A DNA stretch of 64,000 nucleotides from Rubripirellula reticaptiva (GCF_007860175.1 NZ_SJPX01000006.1:498074-562073), one strand, 5' to 3'; positions 37,259-46,770 are shown, counted from the stretch's first letter. The notes: generated from the sequence alone by a model not told the origin. Program-made: numbers and translations.

Positions 37259-40032
37259 ACGTTCCCGTTCGTGTCGAGACTAGTTCGCAAGTTGGTAACG
37301 TCGCTGAAGTAGCAGGCGTGACCCACGTCTACGGCACGACGGTGGCGTTGGACGATGTGTCGTTGCAAATTCCGTCCGGCAAGACGTTGGGTTTGATCGG
37401 CCCCGATGGAGTCGGAAAATCGACATTGCTGGGTTTGCTTTCGGGTGCTCGCAAAATGCAAACCGGCGCCGTCACCGTGTTTGACGGAAACATGGCCAGC
37501 ACGAAGCATCGTAATGCCGTCTGCACGCGCATTGCCTACATGCCACAAGGTCTGGGAAAAAATCTCTACCAAGAGCTGAGCGTTCACGAGAATCTGGACT
37601 TCTTTGGCAAGCTCTACGGCCAATCACGCGGCGAACGCAAAGCACGTATCGAGCGACTGACGACGGCGACAGGGCTTGCTTCGTTCCTGAACCGACCAGC
37701 GGGAAAACTTTCTGGTGGCATGAAACAAAAACTTGGCTTGTGCTGTGCCTTGATTCATGATCCCGACTTCCTGATCCTTGACGAACCGACGACCGGAGTT
37801 GACCCTCTGTCTCGTCGCCAGTTCTGGGAGCTGATCGACTCCATTCGCGCCGAACGATCGGGCATGAGCGTCTTGGTGTCGACCGCCTATATGGACGAAG
37901 CTCAACGATTCGATCGGCTGATCGCGATGAACGCGGGAAAAGTTCTAGCGACCGGCACACCGGACGAAATCAAGGCGAACACGAAAACAGACAATTTGGA
38001 GCAAGCTTTTGTCGCGTTATTGCCGCCTGAGAATCAAGGTGGCAAGCAAGTGCTGACGATTCCGCCGAGAACCAAAACCGATGGCGATGCGGCAATCGTC
38101 GCCGAGGGTTTGACGCAGCGTTTTGGCGACTTCACTGCCGTCGACAACGTTAGTTTCCGAATCGAGGCCGGAGAGATTTTTGGATTCCTGGGCTCAAACG
38201 GTTGTGGCAAGACGACCACGATGAAGATGCTGACAGGCTTGTTGCCGCCAACCGAAGGCAAGGCGTCGCTGTGGGGCAAAGAAGTGGACGCAAAGGATTT
38301 GGCGACGCGATACCGCGTTGGCTTTATGTCGCAAGGTTTCTCGCTATACGGGGAACTGACGGTCCGACAGAACCTGCAACTGCATGCCCGTCTTTTTCAC
38401 ATGCCGGCTGCTAAGACGCAACAGCGAATCGAGAAGCTCGTCGGCCGTTTTGGTTTGACACAATACACCAATGCGAAAGCGAATTCGTTACCACTGGGGC
38501 TGCGTCAGCGGCTTTCCCTTGCGGTTGCCATCATTCACGAACCGGAGATGTTGATTCTGGACGAGCCGACGTCCGGCGTTGATCCAGTCGCTCGCGATCA
38601 ATTCTGGGAACTGTTGATCGACTTGTCGCGAAGCCAAAACGTCACGATCTTCATTTCAACGCACTTCATGAACGAGGCCATGCGGTGCGATCGAATTTCA
38701 CTGATGCACGCAGGAAAAGTGTTGGTGCAAGACAATCCGCAAACGATTGCGAATTCGGAGGGTGGCGGAGTCCACGGACTCGAGGAAGCATTCATCCGCT
38801 CCATTGAAAAAGCCAACGGTGCGTCGACGTCCCCGGATGTGGATGCCGTGACCACAATCGACAACCCACAACGAGCGATCTCGACTCAGCCGATCGATCG
38901 ACCACTGGCGGGACTCACGCGACTGCTTGCTTACAGCTATCGCGAAACCATGGAAGTGCTGCGTGACCCGGTTCGGCTGACATTTGCATTCGGCGGCAGC
39001 CTGCTGCTGTTGTTGGTGATCGCGTACGGTCTTTCCTCGGACGTCGAAAACCTCTCTTACGCCGTTCTCGACCAAGATCAAACTCCGGCGAGCCGAACGT
39101 ACCTGCAAGAGTATTCGAGTTCTCGCTACTTCACCGAACAGCCGGAACTGCTCAACGAAGACGACCTTGAAGCGAGGCTCGCTACTCGGAAAATCACGAT
39201 GGCGATCGAGATTCCGCCTTCTTTTGGACGCGACTTGAAACGTGATGGGAATCCTGAAGTCAGCGTGTGGATCGACGGAGCCGAAACGTCTCGGGCATCG
39301 ACGATCGAAGGCTATGTCGAAGGCGCTCACAGAAAATCGATCCAACGGTTCGCTCGTGAGAGTACTTCGCCACAAGTTCAAAGCGAGCTTGCATCGTTTG
39401 AACTTCGTTACCGATACAACCCGACGTTTGAAAGCATCTACGCGATGGGACCAACCATTCCAACCATGATGCTGCTGTTGTTTCCGGCAATTCTGATGGC
39501 AGTCAGTGTCTCTCGCGAGAAGGAGATTGGCACGATCACTAATTTCTATGTCACGCCGACGCGACGCATGGAGTTCTTGCTCGGCAAACAACTTCCCTAC
39601 ATCGGTATCGGGATGGCTAACTTCGCGATTCTGACGGTCGTCGTGGTTTACTTGTTGCAAGTTCCGATGAAGGGAAGCCTGCTAACGCTCACGTTCGGTG
39701 CGTTTCTCTACGTTACCGCAACCACGGGTTACGGTTTGTTGGTCTCGAATCTCGCTTCCAGCCAAGTGACGGCGGTGTTGCTGGCGGCGATCCTGTCCAT
39801 GATGCCAACCATGCAGTTTTCGGGCATGTTCCAACCCGTTTCCACACTCGAAGGCGCTGCCCGCGTGATGGGAACCCTATGGCCCGCCGCGTACTATCTG
39901 CACCTCAGTGTAGGGACGTTTACAAAAGGACTCAGTGCCGTCTCGCTGATCCCCGACCTGGTCAAACTCGCGATGTTCTCGCCCGTGTTCTGGCTGCTTT
40001 GTGTTCTCCTTCTCAAGAAACAGGAGAAGTAA
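37255..40032 (+). CDS. ABC exporter, two ATPase domains fused to an ABC-2 permease (RbbA-like)
   Basis: A 925-residue protein. NBD1 (about 15-250): Walker A GPDGVGKST, signature LSGGMKQKLG, Walker B FLILDEPTTGVDP. NBD2 (about 285-515): Walker A GSNGCGKTT, degenerate signature LPLGLRQRLS, Walker B MLILDEPTSGVDP. The permease half (about 560-925) has one N-terminal helix, a large extracytoplasmic domain, and five C-terminal helices starting at TIPTMMLLLFPAILMAVSVS. The order and the LPLGL signature match RbbA/YhiH of the YhiI-RbbA-YhhJ system. The second permease follows 2 bp downstream. Confidence 0.93.
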   Translation: MNVPVRVETSSQVGNVAEVAGVTHVYGTTVALDDVSLQIPSGKTLGLIGPDGVGKSTLLGLLSGARKMQTGAVTVFDGNMASTKHRNAVCTRIAYMPQGLGKNLYQELSVHENLDFFGKLYGQSRGERKARIERLTTATGLASFLNRPAGKLSGGMKQKLGLCCALIHDPDFLILDEPTTGVDPLSRRQFWELIDSIRAERSGMSVLVSTAYMDEAQRFDRLIAMNAGKVLATGTPDEIKANTKTDNLEQAFVALLPPENQGGKQVLTIPPRTKTDGDAAIVAEGLTQRFGDFTAVDNVSFRIEAGEIFGFLGSNGCGKTTTMKMLTGLLPPTEGKASLWGKEVDAKDLATRYRVGFMSQGFSLYGELTVRQNLQLHARLFHMPAAKTQQRIEKLVGRFGLTQYTNAKANSLPLGLRQRLSLAVAIIHEPEMLILDEPTSGVDPVARDQFWELLIDLSRSQNVTIFISTHFMNEAMRCDRISLMHAGKVLVQDNPQTIANSEGGGVHGLEEAFIRSIEKANGASTSPDVDAVTTIDNPQRAISTQPIDRPLAGLTRLLAYSYRETMEVLRDPVRLTFAFGGSLLLLLVIAYGLSSDVENLSYAVLDQDQTPASRTYLQEYSSSRYFTEQPELLNEDDLEARLATRKITMAIEIPPSFGRDLKRDGNPEVSVWIDGAETSRASTIEGYVEGAHRKSIQRFARESTSPQVQSELASFELRYRYNPTFESIYAMGPTIPTMMLLLFPAILMAVSVSREKEIGTITNFYVTPTRRMEFLLGKQLPYIGIGMANFAILTVVVVYLLQVPMKGSLLTLTFGAFLYVTATTGYGLLVSNLASSQVTAVLLAAILSMMPTMQFSGMFQPVSTLEGAARVMGTLWPAAYYLHLSVGTFTKGLSAVSLIPDLVKLAMFSPVFWLLCVLLLKKQEK

Positions 40033-40034
40033 GA

Positions 40035-41159
40035 ATGAACTCACTCGCCAACATATTCTGGTTAGGAACGAAAGAACTGCGGACGTTGCTGGGCAGCATC
40101 GCCTTGATGGGTTTCTTGGTTTACTCGTTCACTTTCAGCGTCTACCAACAAAGCGAAGGGGTTCCCGAAGACGTCAATCGAGCGTCGGTGGCGTTTGTGG
40201 ACGAAGACCAATCAACGTTGTCGCGTAATATGCGTGCTGCGTTGTATCCGCCTTACTTCAAAGTCCCCGTAGAGATCACTGCCGACGAAATCGACGGATC
40301 CATGGACGCGACCCGGTTCCTGTTTGTGGTTGTCATTCCGCCGAATTTTGAATCGGACGTTCGCGACGGGAAATCGCCAGAAATTCAAGTCAATATTGAC
40401 GCAACCGCTGTGCGACAAGCCGCGCTGGGAGCCGGATACATCCAGTCGATCTTGACAAAAGAAATCCGTCGCTTCGCGAACCGCACTGATGCGGTTGCCG
40501 TTCAGCCGATCAAATTGGTCAAACGCAAAGCTTTCAATCCGAACGGCACGAACAGTTGGAACCGCGCCTTCACGGGATTGCTGGATCAACTATCGATGTT
40601 GACCATCATCCTGACCGGCGCAGCCATTCTGCGTGAACGCGAACATGGCACGCTTGAGCACTTACTCGTGATGCCGCTAACTTCGTTTGAGATCGCGATC
40701 TCCAAGGTGTGGGCAAATGGGATCGTGATTTTGGCGTTTTTCGTGCTGTCGATGATCTTTGTGGTCGAGGGGGCAATTGGGGTTCCGATTGCGGGTTCGC
40801 GGATGCTGCTGCTTAGTGGTACGGTGGTTTATCTGTTTGCCGCTGCGGCGGTAGGCATCTTGCTGGCTACCATCGCGCGAAGCATGGCTCAATACGGACT
40901 GCTTTGCATGATTACGATCATCCCGATGATGATGCTCTCTGGTGGAATGAGTCCATTGGAAAGTCAACCGGATTGGTTGCAACGAATCACTTGGTTCTTG
41001 CCATCGCGACAATACATGAGTTTTGCTCAAGCGATCGCGTTTCGAGGTGTCGGCTTTAACAATGTTTGGCCTGAATTCATTGCGATGGTAGGGTTGGGGC
41101 TGGCCGCCTTTCTAGGTAGCCTCCGGCTGTTTCGCCGCTCCATCTCAGCCACCGGATAG
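40035..41159 (+). CDS. ABC-2 type permease (YhhJ-like)
   Basis: A 374-residue membrane subunit with the same layout as the permease half of the preceding gene: one N-terminal helix (SIALMGFLVYSFTFSVYQQS), an outer domain of about 190 residues (PPNFESDVRDGKSPEIQVNI) and five helices, with REREHGTLEHLLVMPLTSFE before them. ATG lies 2 bp after the ABC gene. It would pair with that protein's own permease half to form the pore. Confidence 0.93.
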   Translation: MNSLANIFWLGTKELRTLLGSIALMGFLVYSFTFSVYQQSEGVPEDVNRASVAFVDEDQSTLSRNMRAALYPPYFKVPVEITADEIDGSMDATRFLFVVVIPPNFESDVRDGKSPEIQVNIDATAVRQAALGAGYIQSILTKEIRRFANRTDAVAVQPIKLVKRKAFNPNGTNSWNRAFTGLLDQLSMLTIILTGAAILREREHGTLEHLLVMPLTSFEIAISKVWANGIVILAFFVLSMIFVVEGAIGVPIAGSRMLLLSGTVVYLFAAAAVGILLATIARSMAQYGLLCMITIIPMMMLSGGMSPLESQPDWLQRITWFLPSRQYMSFAQAIAFRGVGFNNVWPEFIAMVGLGLAAFLGSLRLFRRSISATG

Positions 41160-41459
41160 CGACACATCATAGACATTGGTGACGTTCCGCAACTCAGCCG
41201 CAACGCAGACCAATTCCGCAACGTCGTCGCTGTACCCGTCCACCTACAGCATCGTTGGCTATAGCCCATCACCAACCGCCTTGTCATCGGCATTCTGACG
41301 GTCGCGATGTTTGTCGACTCAACGTCGCTTTGGAGCGACCAAGTCCTACCAAGAATCTACATCCCGTATTCCCCGGCTGTGGCGTCGCGGTTTCGATGGG
41401 TTACCGCATCTGGCGTCAGGTTCGCCGGTCGTCGGGATGATTGGGCGAGGACTCATGTG
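41160..41459. other. Intergenic stretch between exporter operon and coiled-coil gene
   Basis: No recognisable gene. Short open stretches on both strands (for example LVIGILTVAMFVDSTSLWSD on plus) look loosely protein-like but are cut by stops and have no start. I see no convincing terminator here. Confidence 0.4.
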
Positions 41460-41873
41460 TCAGCAGGCCTCTTCGAGAGCACTCGCGACCATCGCCACCT
41501 TTGCCATCGCTTGGTGGTGGTGTTTCTTCATACGTTCGTGGGCGGCACGTTGTCTCGCGTGGAGGTCAGCCTCCCGTTGGTGATGCTCACATTGTGTTTT
41601 ATCCAAACCGGCTGTGGATTCGTTCTGCAAGTCGGCCGCGAGGCTCTTTTCATGATGTTCCAAGCCGCTTTCTAGTGATGCAATCGAATCGGCATGATCG
41701 TTCACGCATTGGCCGTGCTCGTTGATTTGACGAAGCGCTGCCTGCAGCTGCACAATTGCATGGGAATGCTCGGATCGCCAGCTCTCGATGTCGTCGTTCC
41801 AGCAAGCTATGTCGCTTTGCCAATGGCGATGGTCGGCATGGAACTGAGTCGCGGTTTCCAGTTTCGTTGACAT
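41460..41873 (-). CDS. Histidine-rich coiled-coil protein of unknown function
   Basis: A 137-residue, highly charged and helical protein rich in His, Gln and Ala, with no cysteines arranged as zinc sites. Heptad-like runs cover about 25-120 (LQAALRQINEHGQCVNDHAD, then LESGLEHHEKSLAADLQ). A His cluster KKHHHQ stands near the end. I chose the ATG of MSTKLETATQFHADHRHW; the frame is open further upstream but without protein character. It may bind metal or act as a small filamentous protein. I do not recognise a family. Confidence 0.6.
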   Translation of the reverse strand: MSTKLETATQFHADHRHWQSDIACWNDDIESWRSEHSHAIVQLQAALRQINEHGQCVNDHADSIASLESGLEHHEKSLAADLQNESTAGLDKTQCEHHQREADLHARQRAAHERMKKHHHQAMAKVAMVASALEEAC

Positions 41874-42259
41874 AGGATTTACTCGCCTAGGTGAAAAGGG
41901 TTGAACTTCGTCACAATCGATTTGCAATGCACATACCAACCGGAACCAAATTCGCGTTTCCCTCGTTGAAGTCGTCGAGACTTTCGGACCGAACTGATTC
42001 GGCCTCAAATGATCTTCTTGACGAAAATGCGAGCGAATAGTGTTCCGTAATGGACAATCAATTCGTGTTAGTCCTCGAGAAAACTCGAAAGCTGGATACC
42101 GCGGTTGCGAGGACAATCAACCAAACGCAAATAGCAACGATTTGCCGAATTGAGCACGGACGCACAGTTTTTCGCTCAGGTGTCCGCCGACGGCATTTAC
42201 ATCTCCATAGCATGGTCGTCGGATAGAAAATCGATGTAACGATGACCGAGTAACTTGTC
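41874..42259. other. Intergenic stretch before the IS3 remnant
   Basis: No gene that I can support. A 59-codon ATG frame starts at 42050 but has no family resemblance or ribosome site. The right end merges with the degraded transposase sequence. Confidence 0.4.
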
Positions 42260-42433
42260 ATTGGAAGTCTGAAAGATGCGACTAAGATGCGATAGCCCGA
42301 CGGTGACTTGATCCATCACAGTGATCGCGGTGGCCAGTACGCTAGCAATCGCTTTCGCCAGATTCTGAAGCGGTCGTCAATTCGACAGAGCATGAGTCGC
42401 GCTGGTGACTGCTATGACAACGCATTCAACGTC
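42260..42433 (+). mobile_element. IS3-family transposase remnant
   Basis: A fragment of the OrfB integrase core: [17 protein letters not shown] followed by [13 protein letters not shown]. These are the second catalytic Asp region and the block before the catalytic Glu of IS3/IS150-type DDE transposases. An in-frame TAG replaces a codon just before PDGD. The first Asp, the Glu block and both inverted repeats are gone. It joins directly to an alkB-like fragment in the same frame. Confidence 0.85.
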
Positions 42434-42822
42434 GCTCTGCCATGCACACCGACGCTACTTGAGATCGAGGGGAAGATCGAAGCGATTCGAGTCCGGTATA
42501 ATTACAGCCTCTTGAACCGCTACCGATCTGGTCAGGACAGTATGGGTATGCACGCCCATGACGAGCCTGAAACGGGGTACGTAATCGGCTCGTTGTCGTT
42601 GGCAGCGACTCGGAACTTTCGTATAAGACACAACAAGACAACGGAAACAATGACCATTTCTTTCTTGGTCACGGCTTGCTCATCATCATGGCCGGAACGA
42701 TGCAACAGTTCTGGAAACATGAAATCTCTTTGACAAAGCAGCCGGCAGAAGAACGGATCAACCTGACGTACCGGCTGGTTGTGAAGCCTGCAGGAAACTC
42801 AGAGGATGCCGTAGGTAATTGA
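42434..42822 (+). pseudogene. 3' part of an AlkB-like 2OG-Fe(II) dioxygenase, frameshifted
   Basis: Conceptual product: [20 protein letters not shown], then [35 protein letters not shown], and after a one-base frame change near 42660 [18 protein letters not shown] and ERINLTYRLVV. This is the AlkB demethylase core in order. The iron-binding HxD reads HAH, so a ligand is lost, while the distal His (WKH) and 2-oxoglutarate Arg region (RINLTYR) remain. The N-terminal half was replaced by the transposase fragment. Confidence 0.82.
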
Positions 42823-42990
42823 AGGAAACTATCTTGGTCAGAAGAATTCATGTCCGTTTTGCGGCTTTGATCTAAACAAGATCTATATCCAAAACGACAG
42901 TGAGCTCTTGATCAGGGACGGCTTCCCCGCCTAAGAGCCATTCGTTACTCGTTCCAAGATTCTAAGTTTCCAAAAAAGCAGCGACTTAGA

Positions 42991-44277
42991 CTACTTCGAC
43001 GTATTGCTCTGAAATTGGAGTCCGGCCTTCTCGTTTGGAAATGCCGTCTGTACGCCCCCCGCGCAACCGTTGTCTTTTTCGCATCGTCCGCTGCCGACAA
43101 GGAGGCGACCATGAGTCATACCCTCGATCCCCAGCGAACAGTCAATTTCGTAGCGCCCCTGCATCCGAAAGTCAGTGTCGGTGACAAGTAGAATTTTCGG
43201 ATCGCCGTAGCAGCCAAACCACCAGCGGTCGTTGGCGAACGTGGCCGTCTGAATCCCCAGACGTGTGTGGCCGCTGTTGATGATGTACTTTTTCAGGAAC
43301 TTGAACTCGCTGTCATACTCGTAGACGTAGTTTTCCTCGACTCCATCTGGCAATCCGCCCACAACAACGAAGTGGCCGTCCCGATAGCCGATCCCGCCTG
43401 CTCCGTGGAAGACTTCCTGCGTTTCATGCCGAGCAAGTTCTGTTAGGGTCTCAGCGTCGTAGACGTAGACCCATGAATCGGCGTTGCCCTCTGGATCGTT
43501 GAACTTGCCGAGGTTTACAGCGACGTACAGCTTGCCGTCATGGAAGCAAAGATCGCCGTGGTGGTTGGCGACCGAGATCGTGTTCAACACCTTGCCTTCC
43601 ATGTCGGTCTTCACAAGTGTTGTTGTGAACGACCAAAAGATCGAGATTTCGTCGGTACAAACTCCTTGCAGGTGATGCTTGTACGTCCCTTCGCACAGAA
43701 CTTTGAACATCTCACCAAGGGATTTTCCAACCTTGATCCATTCGACTTCTAGCTTGAATGGTCCCGGCGTCTTGTCGCCGAGGAGAAACCCGAGGCCAGT
43801 CAGCGTGCTTGGATCGAGTTTTTCGTTGGGGAAACGCTGACCTCGCCATGTGGCGGAGAACGTGTCTAACGGAAACTCGACTTCGATCCACTCATCCTTT
43901 TTCGTCTTGAATGACTGTCGGTAAGAGAACCTATTTTTCTCTGTATAGAGATTGATGTTGTACTCCCGACCATCTCCCTTCACTCGGGTGACGATCACAT
44001 CGTCTTGCTTCAGCGCGAGGTTGCCATCTCTTGCTCTGACCGAGGCAAAGCCGCCGTTGTTCTTCAGCGACAATGTGCCGAAGAATTCCATATTGTTGTC
44101 TTCATTGATCTTGAAGCGACCATCCGAGCGGCCACCCATCACGCCATCGTTGACGGTCTGCCATGCCTTGGCAGATTCCGGTTGGTCGAACCCGAAGAGA
44201 ACACGTTCTTCGGCTTCGGCCACGGAGACAGCGGCAATTACGAAGAGCATTGCTGCGAAGATTGTCGTTCGATTCAT
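42991..44277 (-). CDS. Secreted CIA30-domain protein with a C-terminal propeller-like domain
   Basis: A 428-residue protein with a signal peptide (TTIFAAMLFVIAAVSVAEAE). Residues about 25-190 form a CIA30-type jelly-roll domain: WQTVNDGVMGGRSDGRF, GGFASVRAR and YTEKNRFSYRQSF. The second half (about 200-400) has repeated beta units such as GDLCFHDGKLYVAVNLGKF and WVYVYDAETLTELARHETQE, suggesting a propeller. CIA30 domains occur in complex I assembly factors and in bacterial secreted proteins with carbohydrate-binding-like folds. The ATG with signal peptide was chosen over a longer open frame. Role unknown. Confidence 0.8.
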   Translation of the reverse strand: MNRTTIFAAMLFVIAAVSVAEAEERVLFGFDQPESAKAWQTVNDGVMGGRSDGRFKINEDNNMEFFGTLSLKNNGGFASVRARDGNLALKQDDVIVTRVKGDGREYNINLYTEKNRFSYRQSFKTKKDEWIEVEFPLDTFSATWRGQRFPNEKLDPSTLTGLGFLLGDKTPGPFKLEVEWIKVGKSLGEMFKVLCEGTYKHHLQGVCTDEISIFWSFTTTLVKTDMEGKVLNTISVANHHGDLCFHDGKLYVAVNLGKFNDPEGNADSWVYVYDAETLTELARHETQEVFHGAGGIGYRDGHFVVVGGLPDGVEENYVYEYDSEFKFLKKYIINSGHTRLGIQTATFANDRWWFGCYGDPKILLVTDTDFRMQGRYEIDCSLGIEGMTHGRLLVGSGRCEKDNGCAGGVQTAFPNEKAGLQFQSNTSK

Positions 44278-44341
44278 GAGTATACCTTTGTAGTTTATCT
44301 TGCCGATTTTATTCACAGCAGACGTCCGACAATCTGCGAAA

Positions 44342-44529
44342 TCACATCTGCCTCCAATCTGGCAGGCCCTGCCGCATCGTCTTCGTTGTTTCGCTTGCGT
44401 CGAACTCTTCAGGGTCGAAGTCGCCTGCCCATTCCAATATCCGTTCGTGTTCCTCATGTTTCGAATTGGCGATGGCTTCAAGAAACTCGGCATGGCCCCA
44501 GACTCCACCTTCCTTGTCCAAACTAGCCT
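44342..44529 (-). pseudogene. 3' fragment of a pRiA4b ORF-3 / IS1096 TnpR-like protein
   Basis: The frame after a TAG reads GGVWGHAEFLEAIANSKHEE, then HERILEWAGDFDPEEFDASE, and ends at TGA. This is the conserved tail (GYxEFLEAIxDPxHEEHEEMLEW, FDPExFD) of the plasmid pRiA4b ORF-3 family, usually about 180 residues and linked to mobile DNA. The first two thirds are not recognisable upstream. It lies between the ssrA terminator and the CIA30 gene. Confidence 0.75.
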
Positions 44530-44678
44530 AGTGAATTTGAATACTCGACAGTCCGACCGACCGCCGTGCTTGACCGAAAGCTGTCCTTGGGCCTTGATGC
44601 AACGCTGTGGCACCCCTTGTGGTGCTACTCAGCACGGCAAATTGCCCGTGAGGAAGCGGTCGTGTGCGGCAAGTTCAA

Positions 44679-44717
44679 TAAAAAAAGCCGAGATGCGATT
44701 TCTCACAACTCGGCTTT
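44679..44717 (-). terminator. Rho-independent terminator of ssrA
   Basis: On the minus strand AAAGCCGAG and CTCGGCTTT form a 9-bp stem with a 16-nt loop, followed by a T-run (TTTTTTTATT counting the stem end). It begins directly after the tmRNA 3' end. Confidence 0.85.
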
Positions 44718-44719
44718 AG

Positions 44720-45095
44720 TGGAGGCGGCGGGGATTGAACCCGCGTCCCGCGATGCGTCCACGAGACCGTCTACGTGTGTAGTCTGACTATTTGTGCCTC
44801 ATTGAAGAGGCTTTTCACTTCGTCCGGCGCTGCCTGACAGGCTCCGCACTCTGCTAACTCGAAACTTTTTTAGCCCTCCGCGTCTCGAGTAGGACGGAGG
44901 ACGATCCAGAATTGTGACGGGTTTTCAGGCGACTCTGGCGGCCCCCATCAACCCGGGCTACCTGTTATTAGGCGGCCAGTGCGAAACTTTCGTTTGCAAT
45001 TAAAAATTTGTGATCAGCTTTTAACGTGGCCAACTGATCAACCACGACACGCAAGCCATCGCTTCCAATCATCCGGTCGAATCCAGATCACCCCC
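44720..45095 (-). ncRNA. ssrA: Transfer-messenger RNA (tmRNA)
   Basis: One-piece tmRNA of about 376 nt that rescues stalled ribosomes. The 5' end GGGGGTGATCTGGATTCGAC pairs with CGCCTCC at the 3' end as a complete 7-bp acceptor stem (one G-U and one U-G pair), followed by discriminator A. The T arm is GCGGG-TTCAATC-CCCGC. The CCA is not encoded (CTA follows). The tag frame is GCA AAC GAA AGT TTC GCA CTG GCC GCC TAA TAA, giving ANESFALAA, with the resume codon at 44995-44997. The ending ALAA is the usual protease-targeting end. Confidence 0.95.
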
Positions 45096-45335
45096 AGGTC
45101 TGGGAAGTGCTTCATGCGAAACACTCGGTCGCAATTTGCAACTACAACCATCATATGCAGGATGGCGGTTTTCGTCCAGGTAACTTGTTTGAACCGGATC
45201 CAACTTGACGGCACGAACGCTTGCAGACAGAATGTCTGTAGTGGATTCAACCGCCCTTGATGTCGGAACCCTGCGATGTGCCAAATTTGTTCAATTACCA
45301 GTCGCTCAATTCATACTTCCCGAACCATTCACGAA

Positions 45336-46622
45336 ATGAATCGCGGATTTACGATGGTTGAACTGTTGGCGGTGGTTGCCATCATCGGGGTCTTGGTCGG
45401 GTTGTTGTTGCCAGCTGTCCAATCGGCTCGCGAAAGCGCTAGACGGACCAGTTGCTCGAGCAATTTGATACAAGTGGCGATTGCGACGAGCGCCTATCAC
45501 GACGCGTTCAAACAATTGCCGGTCCAACTATCGGGGACCGACGGAAGTTCAAAACCGGGGGACGATAACAACCGGCGACTCAGCGCTTTCGTCGCCCTAT
45601 TACCGTTCATGGACGCTGCAAATCTGTGGGATCAAATCCAAGAGCCGCTAGCACGTCAAACGGAATATGAAGCCGGCTTTGACGCTTGGATCGGGATGGA
45701 CGACTACCAAAATTTTGAAAGCGATCTGTTAGACGAGAATGGTAAAAAGATCAATGACGGAACTGAATCACCTTGGCCGGCTGGCGGCCCCGACCCGTCG
45801 GATGCCTATGCGCCGTGGTATACCGAGCCCAAGGAACTTCGCTGCCCCAGCGATCCAGGCGTCGGCCGTCCATCGATGGGACGGTCAAACTATGCCTTCT
45901 GCATTGGCGATGGAATCGATTGCAGTGAATCCGGCCCAATGAAAGACGTCGGCGGCGTCTTCGTCATCGACGACAATCTCGCGAAACGCACCAAGGTTGC
46001 CATGCGAGGCTTATTTGTCCCCCGCGTTGTGACGCGTTTCTCCGATGCAACGGATGGGCTTTCCCATACGATCATGCTTGGCGAGATGGCAACGGACTTA
46101 GGCGACTCCTACATTTCGACTCACCCGGTCGTCGCTATGGTCAGCAAAGTTCCCGATGCAAAAATTCTGATGAATGACCCCGGTTGGGTTCGAATGAGTG
46201 ACTACGTGGATTTGGACCGGCCCCGATTCTGGACCAACGCGGCGATCGTCAGCACTGTGTCGGGAATCCCCAGTGCTCGGCGCGGACACCGCTGGGCCGA
46301 TGGAATGCCGCTTTATACTTCTTTTAACACGATATTGCCCCCGAATCGCGAGTTGGTGTTGCAAGCGGATTCAGATGTATCAGGCGGTGTGTTTCCAGCC
46401 AGCAGCCGGCACCAGGGTGGTGCTCACGTTGCTTTCGGAGATGGTGCGATTCACTTCATCACCGACAGTATCGATGCAGGAAACGATCACGAGCCGACAG
46501 TGTATCTAGGCAATGACGTCGGGCCGGATCGCGAGAGCCCGTACGGTGTTTGGGGGGCCATGGGCACCGCGGCGAGCCAAGAGTTGGCCGCTAATCAGTG
46601 GCCCGCGTCGAGCGACCAGTGA
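45336..46622 (+). CDS. DUF1559 type IV pilin-like prepilin protein
   Basis: A 428-residue planctomycete-type pseudopilin. The N-terminus RGFTMVELLAVVAIIGVLVG is a prepilin peptidase and methylation site (cleavage before F) with a hydrophobic helix, followed by LLPAVQSARESARRTSCSSN, the family hallmark. The C-terminal conserved region is SRHQGGAHVAFGDGAIHFIT. Tens to hundreds of copies are normal in planctomycete genomes, and their surface role is not settled. It stands alone, with its own terminator right after the stop. Confidence 0.93.
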   Translation: MNRGFTMVELLAVVAIIGVLVGLLLPAVQSARESARRTSCSSNLIQVAIATSAYHDAFKQLPVQLSGTDGSSKPGDDNNRRLSAFVALLPFMDAANLWDQIQEPLARQTEYEAGFDAWIGMDDYQNFESDLLDENGKKINDGTESPWPAGGPDPSDAYAPWYTEPKELRCPSDPGVGRPSMGRSNYAFCIGDGIDCSESGPMKDVGGVFVIDDNLAKRTKVAMRGLFVPRVVTRFSDATDGLSHTIMLGEMATDLGDSYISTHPVVAMVSKVPDAKILMNDPGWVRMSDYVDLDRPRFWTNAAIVSTVSGIPSARRGHRWADGMPLYTSFNTILPPNRELVLQADSDVSGGVFPASSRHQGGAHVAFGDGAIHFITDSIDAGNDHEPTVYLGNDVGPDRESPYGVWGAMGTAASQELAANQWPASSDQ

Positions 46623-46665
46623 ACTGAGCGACCGCAGAACAAAAATTCTGCGTCAGCTCAGTTTT
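46623..46665 (+). terminator. Terminator hairpin after the DUF1559 gene
   Basis: ACTGAGC...GCTCAGT encloses an inner GCAGAA...TTCTGC stem with an internal bulge on each side, followed by TTT. It overlaps the stop codon region of the DUF1559 gene. Confidence 0.65.
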
Positions 46666-46770
46666 CGCGTTCAGTCTTAGCGGGGCCCGTAAGCGTTCAC
46701 GCAAGAATCGGTCCTTGACTAAATCCCCACGGGCTCCAGTGCTAGCGAGCGCTGAGCTTTGCGAACGAGT

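Noticed and set aside
38698-39660. A 320-residue frame on the minus strand within the ABC gene
   Set aside because: It is antisense to a clear RbbA-like protein and its sequence has no family-like pattern.
42050-42229. A 59-codon plus-strand frame
   Set aside because: There is no ribosome site or recognisable protein pattern, and it lies in a degraded region.
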